Positions 16,627 through 25,481 of a stretch of DNA of 64,000 nucleotides are shown piece by piece; positions within the stretch are counted from its first letter, which is position 1; the number at the start of each line of letters is the position of its first letter. The stretch covers positions 124,001-188,000 of the forward strand of contig NZ_QHLQ01000005.1 in assembly GCF_011813015.1 (NCBI RefSeq). Direction: 5' to 3'. The notes below the pieces were generated by a model, which was not told where the DNA came from, made no database searches, and saw only the letters and a program-made list of their open reading frames with translations. The DNA is from Parasedimentitalea denitrificans (GTDB lineage Bacteria; Pseudomonadota; Alphaproteobacteria; Rhodobacterales; Rhodobacteraceae). The position numbers were made by a program, and so were the translations under genes.

Positions 16627-16819
16627 GTGAACTCTCCGGAAAAAGACAAAATGTGTGAAACTAAACAGGATGAGTATCGGTCTATTCAGCAGTTTGAGGC
16701 AAGAGATTTGCGGGGACAGACACGTTCTGCGCATATTACCGCATTGCATTTTGGGCCATTTCAGTGCCATTGGACTGTGCTAGACAATGTGATGACAGTT
16801 GCCAGATGAGGACATCCGC

Positions 16820-17773
16820 GTGAGAGACCTTAAAATCCCAGAACAGCGCCATCCTGAAAAGGCGCGTCGTCCGGATAATGCTCAGCCGAAAAAGCCAAAC
16901 TGGATCCGAGTTAAAGCGCCCGGTGGTAAAGCCTATGCTGAGACCCATAAAATCATGCGTGACAATAGCTTAGTTACCGTATGTGAAGAAGCTGGTTGCC
17001 CAAATGTTGGCGAATGCTGGTCGCAGGGGCACGCCACGATGATGATCATGGGCGAGGTTTGTACCCGCGCCTGCACTTTCTGTAATATTGCCACCGGCAA
17101 GCCGCCAGAAGATCTGGACGCGTTTGAGCCGGGTCGTGTGGCGCATGCTGTAGAGAAGCTTGGACTAAATCACGTTGTGGTCACATCGGTGGATCGCGAC
17201 GATATTACGGATGGTGGGGCGGACCATTTTGCCCAGACTATTCGAGCAATCCGTCATCGTAGCCCAAAGACAACAATTGAGATTCTGACCCCTGATTTCA
17301 TCAAGTGTGATCCGTCGGTGCTGGAAGTTGTGGTTGAGGCGCGGCCAGATGTGTTTAACCACAACCTGGAAACCGTTCCGGGGCTGTATCCAGAGGTTCG
17401 GCCTGGTGCCAGATACTTCCATTCGCTGCGTTTGCTGCAGCGGGTCAAGGAGCTGGATCCAACGATGTTTACCAAGTCGGGTATCATGGTCGGGCTGGGT
17501 GAAGATACCCAAGCCGTACGTCAGGTGATGGATGACATGCGCATGGCAGATATCGATTTTCTGACTATTGGTCAGTACTTACAGCCAACTCCTAAACACC
17601 ATGGTGTTGATCGCTTTGTCACCCCAGAAGAGTTCGCTGCATATGAAAAGGCAGCCTTTGGTAAGGGGTTCTTGATGGTGTCGTCTACTCCGCTAACGCG
17701 GTCATCGTACCACGCTGGCGATGATTTTGCCCGTCTACGTGAGGCGCGCCAAAAGAAGTTTAGCCAGGGTTAA
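16820..17773 (+). CDS. lipA: lipoyl synthase
   Basis: A 317-residue radical-SAM enzyme that inserts two sulfurs into octanoyl groups on the lipoyl domains of 2-oxoacid dehydrogenases and the glycine cleavage H protein. The auxiliary cluster cysteines are Cys55, Cys60 and Cys66 ([12 protein letters not shown]) and the radical-SAM CxxxCxxC is Cys81-85-88 (CTRACTFC). The C-terminal RSSYHAGD serine, which ligates the auxiliary cluster, is present. I start at GTG 16820 ([14 protein letters not shown]), preceded by GAGGAC at good spacing. It appears monocistronic and divergent from the lysine-rich gene. Confidence 0.96.
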   Translation: MRDLKIPEQRHPEKARRPDNAQPKKPNWIRVKAPGGKAYAETHKIMRDNSLVTVCEEAGCPNVGECWSQGHATMMIMGEVCTRACTFCNIATGKPPEDLDAFEPGRVAHAVEKLGLNHVVVTSVDRDDITDGGADHFAQTIRAIRHRSPKTTIEILTPDFIKCDPSVLEVVVEARPDVFNHNLETVPGLYPEVRPGARYFHSLRLLQRVKELDPTMFTKSGIMVGLGEDTQAVRQVMDDMRMADIDFLTIGQYLQPTPKHHGVDRFVTPEEFAAYEKAAFGKGFLMVSSTPLTRSSYHAGDDFARLREARQKKFSQG

Positions 17774-17901
17774 GTCCTGTCAACTTGGCGCAGGCATTTT
17801 GCTTGCGCCAAGCTGTGGATTTCACAGACAATGTACAACTGGACTGGCTGTACAGGTCGGTTCAGTGGTGCTTAGTGGTTGGAATTGCAGAATTAACTGT
17901 C

Positions 17902-18450
17902 TTATTCCCCGTCTTCCAGGAACCGAACTTTTCCAATATGGGGCAGGTTCCGGTTTCGCTGTGCATAGTCAATTCCATAGCCAACAACAAACTCGTCTGG
18001 GATTTCAAACCCGATCCAATCAGAGCGGAAATCAACTTCGCGTCGGCTTGGTTTGTCCAGCAAGGCAATTGATTTTAACCGCTTCGGGCTGCGGCTTTGC
18101 AGTAGTTTGGTGACGTGGTTCAGAGTGTGACCAGTATCGACAATATCCTCAACTACTAGCACATCGCGCCCTTCAATTGCGCCTCGTAAATCCTTGAGAA
18201 TGCGAACTTCTCGACTGCTTTCCATTGCGTCTCCGTAAGAAGATGCTTCTAGGAAATCTACCTCGATTGGCAGGTCCAACTCTCGTACAAGATCGGCAAT
18301 AAACACGAATGAGCCGCGCAGCAATCCGACGACCACCAGTTTGTCGGTATCGGCGAACTCTGTAGTGATTTCTCCGCACAGATCTTCGATCCTGGCTGCA
18401 ATGGTTTTTGCACTGATCATTACATCGATGGCATATGGCCGCTGTGACAT
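17902..18450 (-). CDS. hpt: hypoxanthine phosphoribosyltransferase
   Basis: A 182-residue type I phosphoribosyltransferase salvaging hypoxanthine (and perhaps guanine) to the nucleotide with PRPP. The PRPP loop [14 protein letters not shown] is diagnostic; [19 protein letters not shown] forms the pyrophosphate loop and [20 protein letters not shown] the base-binding side. The start at 18450 follows a GGGGG ribosome site; the frame upstream runs antisense through the COQ10-like gene and is not credible. The C-terminal [16 protein letters not shown] is standard. Confidence 0.92.
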   Translation of the reverse strand: MSQRPYAIDVMISAKTIAARIEDLCGEITTEFADTDKLVVVGLLRGSFVFIADLVRELDLPIEVDFLEASSYGDAMESSREVRILKDLRGAIEGRDVLVVEDIVDTGHTLNHVTKLLQSRSPKRLKSIALLDKPSRREVDFRSDWIGFEIPDEFVVGYGIDYAQRNRNLPHIGKVRFLEDGE

Positions 18451-18523
18451 AGTTGCCCCCTTGAATTTTTCGTCTTCATAGGACAATACGCGCCGTGAAT
18501 ACAGTAGGAAACCCCAGACCCAA

Positions 18524-18967
18524 ATGCCGTCACATTCTGAAACTCGTAAATTGCCGTTCACCGCACAACAGATGTACGATCTGGTGGCTGACGTCGGGCA
18601 GTATCCGAAATTTCTACCCTGGTGTTCTGCCGCACGAATTCGTGGAACCACGCAAAAGGATGACGCCCAGATCATGGAGGCGGATCTGGTGATTTCCTTC
18701 AAAGTTTTTCGAGAGCGCTTTGGAAGCCGAGTCACACTCTTCCCGAAGGATCTTAAAATCGACACCGAATATCTGGACGGGCCATTTCGATATTTGACTT
18801 CAACGTGGTCATTCGCAGAAACGGAGCAGGGTTGCGAAGTTTCTTTCTTTGTCGACTTCGAATTCAAGAATGCGATTCTGCAGGGGATCATTGGCGTGGT
18901 TTTCAACGAGGCGATGCAGCGTATTGTGAGAGCATTCGAACGGCGCGCCAGTGAGCTGTACAGTTAA
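18524..18967 (+). CDS. COQ10/RatA-family START-domain protein
   Basis: A 147-residue protein of the polyketide-cyclase/START fold family that includes mitochondrial COQ10 and E. coli RatA. Family marks are [19 protein letters not shown] near the N terminus and the final amphipathic helix with [16 protein letters not shown]. In Alphaproteobacteria it probably binds ubiquinone or polyprenyl lipids and supports respiration. The toxin name RatA should not be read as evidence of a toxin-antitoxin pair, since no RatB neighbour is present. It is divergent from hpt with a 73-base gap. Confidence 0.85.
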   Translation: MPSHSETRKLPFTAQQMYDLVADVGQYPKFLPWCSAARIRGTTQKDDAQIMEADLVISFKVFRERFGSRVTLFPKDLKIDTEYLDGPFRYLTSTWSFAETEQGCEVSFFVDFEFKNAILQGIIGVVFNEAMQRIVRAFERRASELYS

Positions 18968-19620
18968 TCGATCGACACATTCGCATCGCTGATATGAGTG
19001 GTGCTCTGCTCGGTTTCGACTTGGGCACTTGCTGGATATCAGGTGAGGGGAGTGCGTTTGATGAAGTCCGTCATTCGTATTGCAGACGGAAGCATTGTCG
19101 GCAGATCTGTGCCGGGCAGCACACTACAGTCTTAGCTTTCCTTGCGTTGATGTGGAGGGTGGAGTCGTCCGGATGTTCGTCCTGACCTGTCGGACCTTTG
19201 GTCGTATCAGTAATTCGTTTTGGACGTTGAGTCATATATATGTTCGGCCAGATGTTTTTAACTAGAGAAGCTTCAGAGACAGTTTCGCCGCTCTGGGCCG
19301 CAGGTGATTGATCGCCTATAAGCTGTGTTTGGTCTGGCTGATGAAATTGGGATTGTTTGCCCTGATCACAGACGCTTAGGCTCTCGATCGGTCGGCGTTA
19401 GCTATTTTCAGTTGGCCTTCAATATTGAATTCATTCCCATCTGCGTGAGTAAGATTGGGGCCGAAGGCTAGAATTAGGACGTGAATACCGGCTGTTTCGT
19501 TTTAAGGTGTGTCGTGCGTTTTTGTGTGGTATGCCGTGCTGTGACTGGATAACTGCTGCATTAATGCAGGTTGCGCCTGCTGCGTTGCAACCAAGCACGT
19601 CATCATTCCTGCAGGTCCAC
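18968..19620. other. 653-base stretch without a supported gene
   Basis: No frame here has a ribosome site and a recognisable product. On the minus strand a frame without an early start codon runs from about 19398 to the stop at 19071; its only ATG (19235) would give 54 residues ending in a Cys-rich tail (CCPAQICRQC). Another minus-strand segment near 19400-19510 reads protein-like (NLTHADGNEFNIEGQLKIA) before a stop. The region may be a decayed gene or a regulatory spacer. Confidence 0.4.
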
Positions 19621-20118
19621 CTATTTTCGCAAATCGACCGAAGTTTGACGAATGGCCTGCCTCAATAGGTCCAATGCATGGTCTCGTGCGGCGAGGCGTA
19701 CGTTGGTGCGGCCCATTGGGCCAAATTCTACCGTTTCTGTTGCAGGTGGTTGATCTAACATTGCTATGCCAAAACAAACCCTTCCCTCGGGTTTGTGATC
19801 TGACCCTCCGGGGCCAGCGATGCCGGTGACTGATACCGCGATAGTAGCGTTAGAGTTGTGAAGAGCGCCTAGCGACATTTCTTTGGCTACTTCCTCGCTG
19901 ACTGCTCCGAACGTGGAGAGAGTAGCGTTGGACACGCCCAGCATGTCGGCCTTGGCCGCGTTGGAATATGTGATAAAGCCTCGATCAAAGACGGCAGATG
20001 AGCCCGGAATATCTGTCAAAGCTGCCGCTACCAAGCCGCCAGTACAGCTTTCGGCGGCGGCGATTGTTACACCGGTAGCCGTGGCTTTGGCGATGAGATC
20101 CGCAATATCCAGTGTCAT
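19621..20118 (-). CDS. pncC: CinA-family nicotinamide-nucleotide amidohydrolase
   Basis: A 165-residue stand-alone CinA C-terminal domain. In E. coli and others this PncC deamidates nicotinamide mononucleotide to nicotinate mononucleotide for NAD recycling. The family signatures AESCTGGLVAAALTDIPGSS, containing the catalytic serine, and VTGIAGPGG are intact. The N-terminal COG1058 domain of full-length CinA is absent, as usual for this form. It starts at 20118, overlapping the pgpA stop by ATGA, and is last in the ispD-ispF-pgpA-pncC run. Confidence 0.88.
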   Translation of the reverse strand: MTLDIADLIAKATATGVTIAAAESCTGGLVAAALTDIPGSSAVFDRGFITYSNAAKADMLGVSNATLSTFGAVSEEVAKEMSLGALHNSNATIAVSVTGIAGPGGSDHKPEGRVCFGIAMLDQPPATETVEFGPMGRTNVRLAARDHALDLLRQAIRQTSVDLRK

Positions 20119-20627
20119 TGCGCGAGCATCTGTTCGAACACGCCGTGCCAAAGACCCGCCAGGATGATCACGCCCAGAGCGGCAAAAACTCCGGCGATCA
20201 CGTCATCCAGCATGACCCCCAGCGCATCGCCCCGGCGATCGGCGCGTCCTATTGGGCCTGGCTTTGTAATGTCGAAAAGGCGGAACAGTGCAAAGGCCGC
20301 GATCCAGCCGGGCCACATCGCCAGAATATCAATACCGTGCATCCAGGACGCGTAACTGAGAGGCAATAGCGCGATGAACTGGCCTGCGACCTCATCAATG
20401 ACAATTTCCGATGGATCGTGATCGTCGGATCCCCGGGTCATTTCTTTGGTGGCCCAGATCCCTTTGATAAAGGTGCCAACTACCGCAAGCGCCAGAAGTG
20501 GCAGACCACCCAAGGTGTGAAAGGCCCAGGCCATTGGCAAGGCGGCCAAGGATCCCCATGTGCCGGGGGCAGGGCGCAGGTAGCCGACCCCTGCAACGGT
20601 TGCGGTCATTTGGGCTAAGCGGTTCAT
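20115..20627 (-). CDS. pgpA: phosphatidylglycerophosphatase A
   Basis: A 170-residue inner-membrane phosphatase that converts phosphatidylglycerophosphate to phosphatidylglycerol. The N-terminal [16 protein letters not shown] and the [17 protein letters not shown] segment with its acidic metal ligands are the PgpA signatures; about three to four hydrophobic helices follow, including [15 protein letters not shown]. It overlaps ispF upstream and pncC downstream by 4 bases each, so translation is coupled throughout. Confidence 0.93.
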   Translation of the reverse strand: MNRLAQMTATVAGVGYLRPAPGTWGSLAALPMAWAFHTLGGLPLLALAVVGTFIKGIWATKEMTRGSDDHDPSEIVIDEVAGQFIALLPLSYASWMHGIDILAMWPGWIAAFALFRLFDITKPGPIGRADRRGDALGVMLDDVIAGVFAALGVIILAGLWHGVFEQMLAQ

Positions 20628-21103
20628 TTCTTTACCAACGCTGCTGTGGCCAATGCGGCGATGCCTTCGCTGCGGCCGGTGAAACCCAGTTTTTCTGAGG
20701 TTGTTGCCTTAACAGAGATGCGGTCGATCTGGATATCCATGATGCGTGAGAGCTCTGCCCGCATCTGTTCTGAGTGTGGACCGATTTTGGGGAATTCGCA
20801 TACCAGCGTGCAATCGACATTTGAAATGGCAAAGCCCAGTTGATGAGCCAGGTCAACGGCATGGCGCAGGAAGATCTTGCTTGCGGCGCCTTTCCACTGT
20901 GGATCAGAAGGGGGGAAGTGCTGACCGATGTCACCGCGTGCCAAGGCGCCGTACAGGGCATCGGTGATGGCATGCATGCCTACATCTGCATCAGAATGTC
21001 CTTGTAACCCTTTGTTATGAGGTATTTCCACCCCGCATAAAGTGACCTGATTTCCGGCGCCGAAACGGTGCACGTCGTAGCCGTTTCCCAGTCTGATATC
21101 CAT
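20624..21103 (-). CDS. ispF: 2-C-methyl-D-erythritol 2,4-cyclodiphosphate synthase
   Basis: A 159-residue trimeric enzyme of the MEP isoprenoid pathway, forming the cyclic diphosphate from CDP-methylerythritol phosphate. [10 protein letters not shown] carries the DxH zinc ligands, [16 protein letters not shown] the third histidine region, and [20 protein letters not shown] the C-terminal motif. It follows ispD after one base. In many Alphaproteobacteria ispD and ispF are fused; here they are separate but adjacent. Confidence 0.96.
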   Translation of the reverse strand: MDIRLGNGYDVHRFGAGNQVTLCGVEIPHNKGLQGHSDADVGMHAITDALYGALARGDIGQHFPPSDPQWKGAASKIFLRHAVDLAHQLGFAISNVDCTLVCEFPKIGPHSEQMRAELSRIMDIQIDRISVKATTSEKLGFTGRSEGIAALATAALVKK

Positions 21104-21104
21104 T

Positions 21105-21761
21105 CTATGTCCTCAAAATTCGCTCAGCCCTGGCGAAATCGCCCGGTGTGGTGATCTTTATATTGTCTGGGTCGCCCGGAATGATCGCCACGTCAAGTCC
21201 TGCTGCGCGGGCAACTTCGACGTCATCTGCGGCGCCACCGGGATGTGCCAGATGCGCCGCGAGAATGGCGTTGTAGTGAAAGCCTTGGGGGGTTTGTGCG
21301 GCGAACAATCCGGTCCGATCGCGGGTACCTGTGACCTGTCCGTCAGAACCTGTCCATAGGGCATCGGTCACCGCAACGGCAGGGGCGGCGGCGGTGTTGT
21401 TGTCGAGTGCTATTATAATGGAATCAATTAGTTGCTGGGCAATGCAGGGGCGGGCGACATCGTGAATTAGGACTTTGCTGACGTTTTTTCCCTTAAGTGC
21501 CAGTAGTCCGTTTAATACAGATCCTGCGCGATCAGATCCACCTGCGACAAAGGTCAAACCGGGAATGCTTGGGAATGAGTCCTGGATTGTTTCGTCGTCT
21601 GGTGGAAGAACAAGTACGATGTGGTCGACTGTAGGCTGTTTGAAGGCATTTAACGTCCAGTCGACAACCCGTTGGCCCTTTAGGGCGCGCCACTGTTTTG
21701 CCAGTTCTCCGCCTGCGCGGATGCCTCGGCCGGCGGCAACGATTAGGGCGGCTGTGGTCAT
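21105..21761 (-). CDS. ispD: 2-C-methyl-D-erythritol 4-phosphate cytidylyltransferase
   Basis: A 218-residue cytidylyltransferase of the MEP pathway. The N-terminal [17 protein letters not shown] is the CTP-binding loop; [13 protein letters not shown] and HDVARPCI are the substrate-binding motifs, and a late [19 protein letters not shown] segment is conserved. It is first gene of the minus-strand ispD-ispF-pgpA-pncC operon, preceded by GGAGAG, with a 181-base gap to the divergent dusB that must hold promoters for both; I see no named element in it. Confidence 0.95.
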   Translation of the reverse strand: MTTAALIVAAGRGIRAGGELAKQWRALKGQRVVDWTLNAFKQPTVDHIVLVLPPDDETIQDSFPSIPGLTFVAGGSDRAGSVLNGLLALKGKNVSKVLIHDVARPCIAQQLIDSIIIALDNNTAAAPAVAVTDALWTGSDGQVTGTRDRTGLFAAQTPQGFHYNAILAAHLAHPGGAADDVEVARAAGLDVAIIPGDPDNIKITTPGDFARAERILRT

Positions 21762-21942
21762 TGGCGATCTCTCCGGTTGTTAAGGGTTACCTATGGTGAG
21801 ACGCAAAGTTAGGCAATCATCTGTCTATTTTCGCCTAAAATTTGTGCATGTGTTGATTGAGGGCACCTTGAATGGGCTGGAATGCTTGTTGCATACATTG
21901 GCAATCGTCTAATATCGTCTCACTTGCACAAGGATTAGGCAT

Positions 21943-22932
21943 TTGACCTTTGCCCTGGGATCAACCTCGATGGACCCGCCAATCGCATTGGCGCCGATGG
22001 CGGGAATCACCGACCGCCCATTTCGTGACCTGGTCCGTTCATTCGGTGTTGGCCTAATGGTTAGCGAGATGGTGGCCAGCCAAGAGATGGTTCAAGCTAA
22101 ACCCGGTGTTCGAGAGCGAGCTGAACTGAGTGCTGATGTTGAGAACACGGCTGTTCAACTGGCTGGCCGCGACGCGCATTGGATGGCCGAGGCCGCGCGT
22201 CAGGTGCAGGATCGTGGAGCGCGGATTATTGACATCAACATGGGGTGCCCGGCGAAAAAGGTTGTGAATGGCTATTCCGGATCGGCGCTGATGAAAACGC
22301 CTGATCAAGCACTCAGCCTGATTGAGGCCGTGGTTGCGGCGGTTGATGTTCCGGTGACGTTGAAGACACGTTTGGGGTGGGACGATGATACACTTAATGC
22401 GGCCAGTATTTCGCGTCGGGCGCAGGATGCCGGGATTCAGATGGTGACCATCCACGGTCGAACCCGATGTCAGTTTTATAAGGGCTCGGCGAATTGGGAG
22501 GCAATTCGTGCTGTGACAGAGGCGGTGTCAATTCCGATTCTGGCCAATGGCGATATTGTCGATTCTGGCACCGCGCGTCAGGCGTTGAAACAGTCTGGTG
22601 CGGATGGCGTTATGATTGGCCGTGGAGGGCAGGGGAAGCCTTGGTTGTTGGCCCAAGTAGCCCATGATTTGTGGGGCAGCAAAGCTCCGGAAATTCCCGA
22701 TGGTGGTGACTTAATCAACATGATTACAGGTCACTACAGCTCGATGTTAAGCTTCTACGGAGGAGACCTTGGGGTGCGTGTCGCGCGCAAACATCTGGGG
22801 TGGTATATGGATGTTGCAAATATCAGCAAAACGGCGCGTCGCGCTGTGCTGACCGAAAAGAACCCAGATGTGGTTTTGCGCCTTCTGCCCGACGTTTTTG
22901 CCGAAGAAGACCAAGAAGAGGTGGCGGCATGA
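21943..22932 (+). CDS. dusB: tRNA-dihydrouridine synthase B (NifR3-like)
   Basis: A 329-residue FMN-dependent TIM-barrel enzyme that reduces uridines in the tRNA D-loop. APMAGITDRPFRDL, SEMVASQEM and MGCPAKKV (catalytic cysteine) are the family motifs, with IHGRTR and IGRGGQGKPW completing the flavin site. I start at TTG 21943, preceded by AAGGAT; ATG 21970 is the alternative but would cut a conserved N terminus. It is the classical nifR3 position, first of the ntrBC operon; its stop overlaps ntrB by ATGA. Confidence 0.93.
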   Translation: MTFALGSTSMDPPIALAPMAGITDRPFRDLVRSFGVGLMVSEMVASQEMVQAKPGVRERAELSADVENTAVQLAGRDAHWMAEAARQVQDRGARIIDINMGCPAKKVVNGYSGSALMKTPDQALSLIEAVVAAVDVPVTLKTRLGWDDDTLNAASISRRAQDAGIQMVTIHGRTRCQFYKGSANWEAIRAVTEAVSIPILANGDIVDSGTARQALKQSGADGVMIGRGGQGKPWLLAQVAHDLWGSKAPEIPDGGDLINMITGHYSSMLSFYGGDLGVRVARKHLGWYMDVANISKTARRAVLTEKNPDVVLRLLPDVFAEEDQEEVAA

Positions 22933-23999
22933 TTTCTGGAGATGATCTTTGGGCGTCGCTGCCTGTTCCGGCTTTCTTGATTGATGCTGAAGACCGAATA
23001 GCCGACATGAATACTGCAGCTGAGGGTTTCTTGAACTCCTCACGCAAGTCGGTTTTGGGGCACCCTGTTTGGGACCAGATCGCTATTGACGCCCCGATTG
23101 AGGGGGCGTTTTCGCGGGCTCGGTTGAACGATACAGCCTTGTTTGTGAATGACATCGATGTTGGGTCTGGCAGCCGTGCGCCGCTCCAGTGTTGCGTGCA
23201 GGTTTCCCCGGTGGCTGAACACCCCGGTCAAATGCTTTTGATGTTGTCCCCGAGAGAGCTGGCCGGGCGAATGACGCGCACGGATTCGGCCAAATCTGCG
23301 GCCCAGTCGGCCATTGGAATGGCGGAAATGCTGGCGCATGAGATCAAGAACCCATTGGCTGGAATTACCGGAGCGGCCCAACTTCTTAGCATGAATTTAG
23401 ACGCAGAAGATGTTGAATTAACGGACCTTATCGTGTCTGAAAGCCGCCGGATAGTAAAGCTTTTGGAGCAAGTGGAGCAGTTCGGAAACATGTCAGAGCC
23501 GGATTTTCATCCGATGAATCTACATGATGTTCTGGACCGTGCGTGCCGTTCTGCCGCGTTGGGGTTTGGCGCCCACATGACGATAACTGAAGAGTACGAC
23601 CCGTCACTCCCGATGGCTTGGGGCGACGCGGACCAGTTATTGCAAGTGGTCCTGAACCTACTGCGCAATGCCGCGGAAGCAGCGGAAAAGAACCATGGGA
23701 AAATCACGATCCGAACCTTCTATGAACATTCGTTCCGCCTGCGTCGTAGTGACGGGACCGGCAAGACGCTGCCGTTGCAGATCGAGATAATTGACGATGG
23801 TCCGGGTTTGCCGCCTGAGATTCAAGACGGTATTTTCGACCCGTTCGTTTCGGGACGGGAAAACGGCACAGGTCTGGGCCTGGCGTTAGTTAGTAAAATA
23901 ATCTCAGACCACAATGGCTGGATCTCTGTGAGCTCGGTGCCCGGACGGACAGTTTTCCGCTTGTCGCTATCGCGGGTTCCGCATGAGAAAAAGACTTAA
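22929..23999 (+). CDS. ntrB: nitrogen-sensing histidine kinase NtrB
   Basis: A soluble 356-residue kinase that phosphorylates NtrC in response to PII proteins. An N-terminal PAS domain (residues about 5-120, [16 protein letters not shown]) precedes the H-box [20 protein letters not shown] with the phospho-accepting histidine. The ATPase domain has the N-box [22 protein letters not shown] and GTGLGLALV. No membrane segment is present. Start 22929 overlaps the dusB stop; 14 bases separate its own stop from ntrC, and AAGGAG lies in that gap. Confidence 0.94.
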   Translation: MISGDDLWASLPVPAFLIDAEDRIADMNTAAEGFLNSSRKSVLGHPVWDQIAIDAPIEGAFSRARLNDTALFVNDIDVGSGSRAPLQCCVQVSPVAEHPGQMLLMLSPRELAGRMTRTDSAKSAAQSAIGMAEMLAHEIKNPLAGITGAAQLLSMNLDAEDVELTDLIVSESRRIVKLLEQVEQFGNMSEPDFHPMNLHDVLDRACRSAALGFGAHMTITEEYDPSLPMAWGDADQLLQVVLNLLRNAAEAAEKNHGKITIRTFYEHSFRLRRSDGTGKTLPLQIEIIDDGPGLPPEIQDGIFDPFVSGRENGTGLGLALVSKIISDHNGWISVSSVPGRTVFRLSLSRVPHEKKT

Positions 24000-24013
24000 G
24001 GAGTAAAGATCCA

Positions 24014-25381
24014 ATGGACGGCACTGTCCTCGTCGCTGACGACGATCGCACAATTCGAACCGTTTTGACGCAGGCACTGACCCGTGCAGGGTGCAAGGTT
24101 CATGCGACGTCGTCGCTGACCACCTTGATGCGTTGGGTCGGTGAGGGCAAAGGGGATGTTGTTATCTCTGATGTGGTAATGCCGGATGGTAATGGTCTGG
24201 AAATGTTACCAAAAATCGCAAAGGATCGTCCCGGCCTGCCGGTGATCGTGATCTCCGCCCAGAATACGATTATGACGGCGATCAAGGCCGCCGAAGCTGA
24301 GGCATATGACTACATGCCAAAACCGTTTGATCTGCCTGACCTGATGAAGCGCACAGCTAAGGCGCTCGCGCATCGGGAGACTGGGTCTAGTGCCCCTAAG
24401 GTCGCTCAGCGTGATCGCCCGGATGAGCTGCCGTTGGTGGGCCGGACAGAAGTCATGCAAGATCTGTACCAGCTGATTGCCCGTGTCATGAATACGGATC
24501 TTCCTCTGCTAATAACTGGTGAAAGTGGCACTGGTAAGTCACTGATTTCCCGTGTGATACATGACTTCTCTGATCGTCGGACACTGCCATTTGTGTGCGC
24601 AGGGGCATCGGATTTGGTGGATCTGGAAGGCCCGGCCAGGTTGCTGGCAAAGGTCAAGGGCGGCACGCTGTTGATTGACGAGCTTGCAGACCTGGACGAT
24701 CAGGCGCAGGCGAGGTTGGTTCAAATGATGGATGCGCCCGGCGAGTTCAGTCCTCGGTTTATGGCAACAAGTCAGCAGGACTTGGCGGCTGCTATGGATG
24801 CGGGCACGCTACGGCAGGATCTGTATTACCGGATGTGCGGGACAGGTTTGACAGTTCCGTCGCTGCGACAGCGTGTTGAAGATATCAGCCTATTGGCGGA
24901 TCATTTTTTGGTTCAGACTGAGAATGATGGTGCGCCGCATCGGTACCTAAGCGACGGAAGCCGAGAGATGCTGCGCCATTACTCTTGGCCTGGAAATGTT
25001 CGTCACCTCGAAAATGTTATTCGTAGGCTTAGTCTGACGGCGCGTAGTGAAGAGATTACCAAAGAAGAAGTCGCTGCGGTGCTAGGGCCGCAGCCAGAGG
25101 TTGAGCCAGCCCTTGGCGGTGGTAATGACGAGAAGCTGTCAGAGGCTGTTGCGCGGCATTTGCAGCGGTATTTTGATCTTCATGGTGACAATCTGCCGCC
25201 TCCGGGTCTGTATCCTCGGCTACTTCGAGAGGTGGAAATTCCGCTGATTGAGATTTCGTTGCTCGCGACAGGCGGGAATCAGGCAAAATGTGCTGATTTG
25301 CTCGGGATCAACCGAAATACGCTGCGCAAAAAGATTACTGATTTGGATGTACAGGTGACTCGTCGCCGCAAACTGATGTAA
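24014..25381 (+). CDS. ntrC: nitrogen response regulator NtrC lacking the GAFTGA loop
   Basis: A 455-residue activator: receiver domain with phospho-acceptor Asp53 (ISDVVMPDG), AAA+ domain with Walker A GESGTGKS (169-176) and Walker [10 protein letters not shown] (216-224), and a C-terminal Fis-type helix-turn-helix ([16 protein letters not shown]). Between Walker A and B the usual ESELFGHEKGAFTGA stretch is missing: the chain goes from FVCAGASDL to KVKGGT, about 20 residues shorter. That loop contacts sigma-54. Rhodobacter capsulatus NtrC has the same deletion and activates the housekeeping polymerase, so this one is expected to act without RpoN. It lies in the dusB-ntrB-ntrC operon. Confidence 0.94.
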   Translation: MDGTVLVADDDRTIRTVLTQALTRAGCKVHATSSLTTLMRWVGEGKGDVVISDVVMPDGNGLEMLPKIAKDRPGLPVIVISAQNTIMTAIKAAEAEAYDYMPKPFDLPDLMKRTAKALAHRETGSSAPKVAQRDRPDELPLVGRTEVMQDLYQLIARVMNTDLPLLITGESGTGKSLISRVIHDFSDRRTLPFVCAGASDLVDLEGPARLLAKVKGGTLLIDELADLDDQAQARLVQMMDAPGEFSPRFMATSQQDLAAAMDAGTLRQDLYYRMCGTGLTVPSLRQRVEDISLLADHFLVQTENDGAPHRYLSDGSREMLRHYSWPGNVRHLENVIRRLSLTARSEEITKEEVAAVLGPQPEVEPALGGGNDEKLSEAVARHLQRYFDLHGDNLPPPGLYPRLLREVEIPLIEISLLATGGNQAKCADLLGINRNTLRKKITDLDVQVTRRRKLM

Positions 25382-25481
25382 TATCGCCACATGAGCGTGG
25401 CAAACCAGTAGTATAACTGGTAGGCAACCACGATATGAGGCGTATGATCTAAAGGGTCATACATCAGCATGAGGGCAGTGC

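Noticed and set aside
18524..18967. RatA toxin of a toxin-antitoxin pair
   Set aside because: The fold is shared with COQ10, there is no RatB partner and the gene sits beside housekeeping genes.
18994..19265. Two short plus-strand frames (63 and 61 codons)
   Set aside because: They have no ribosome site, no recognisable product and overlap an equally plausible minus-strand frame.
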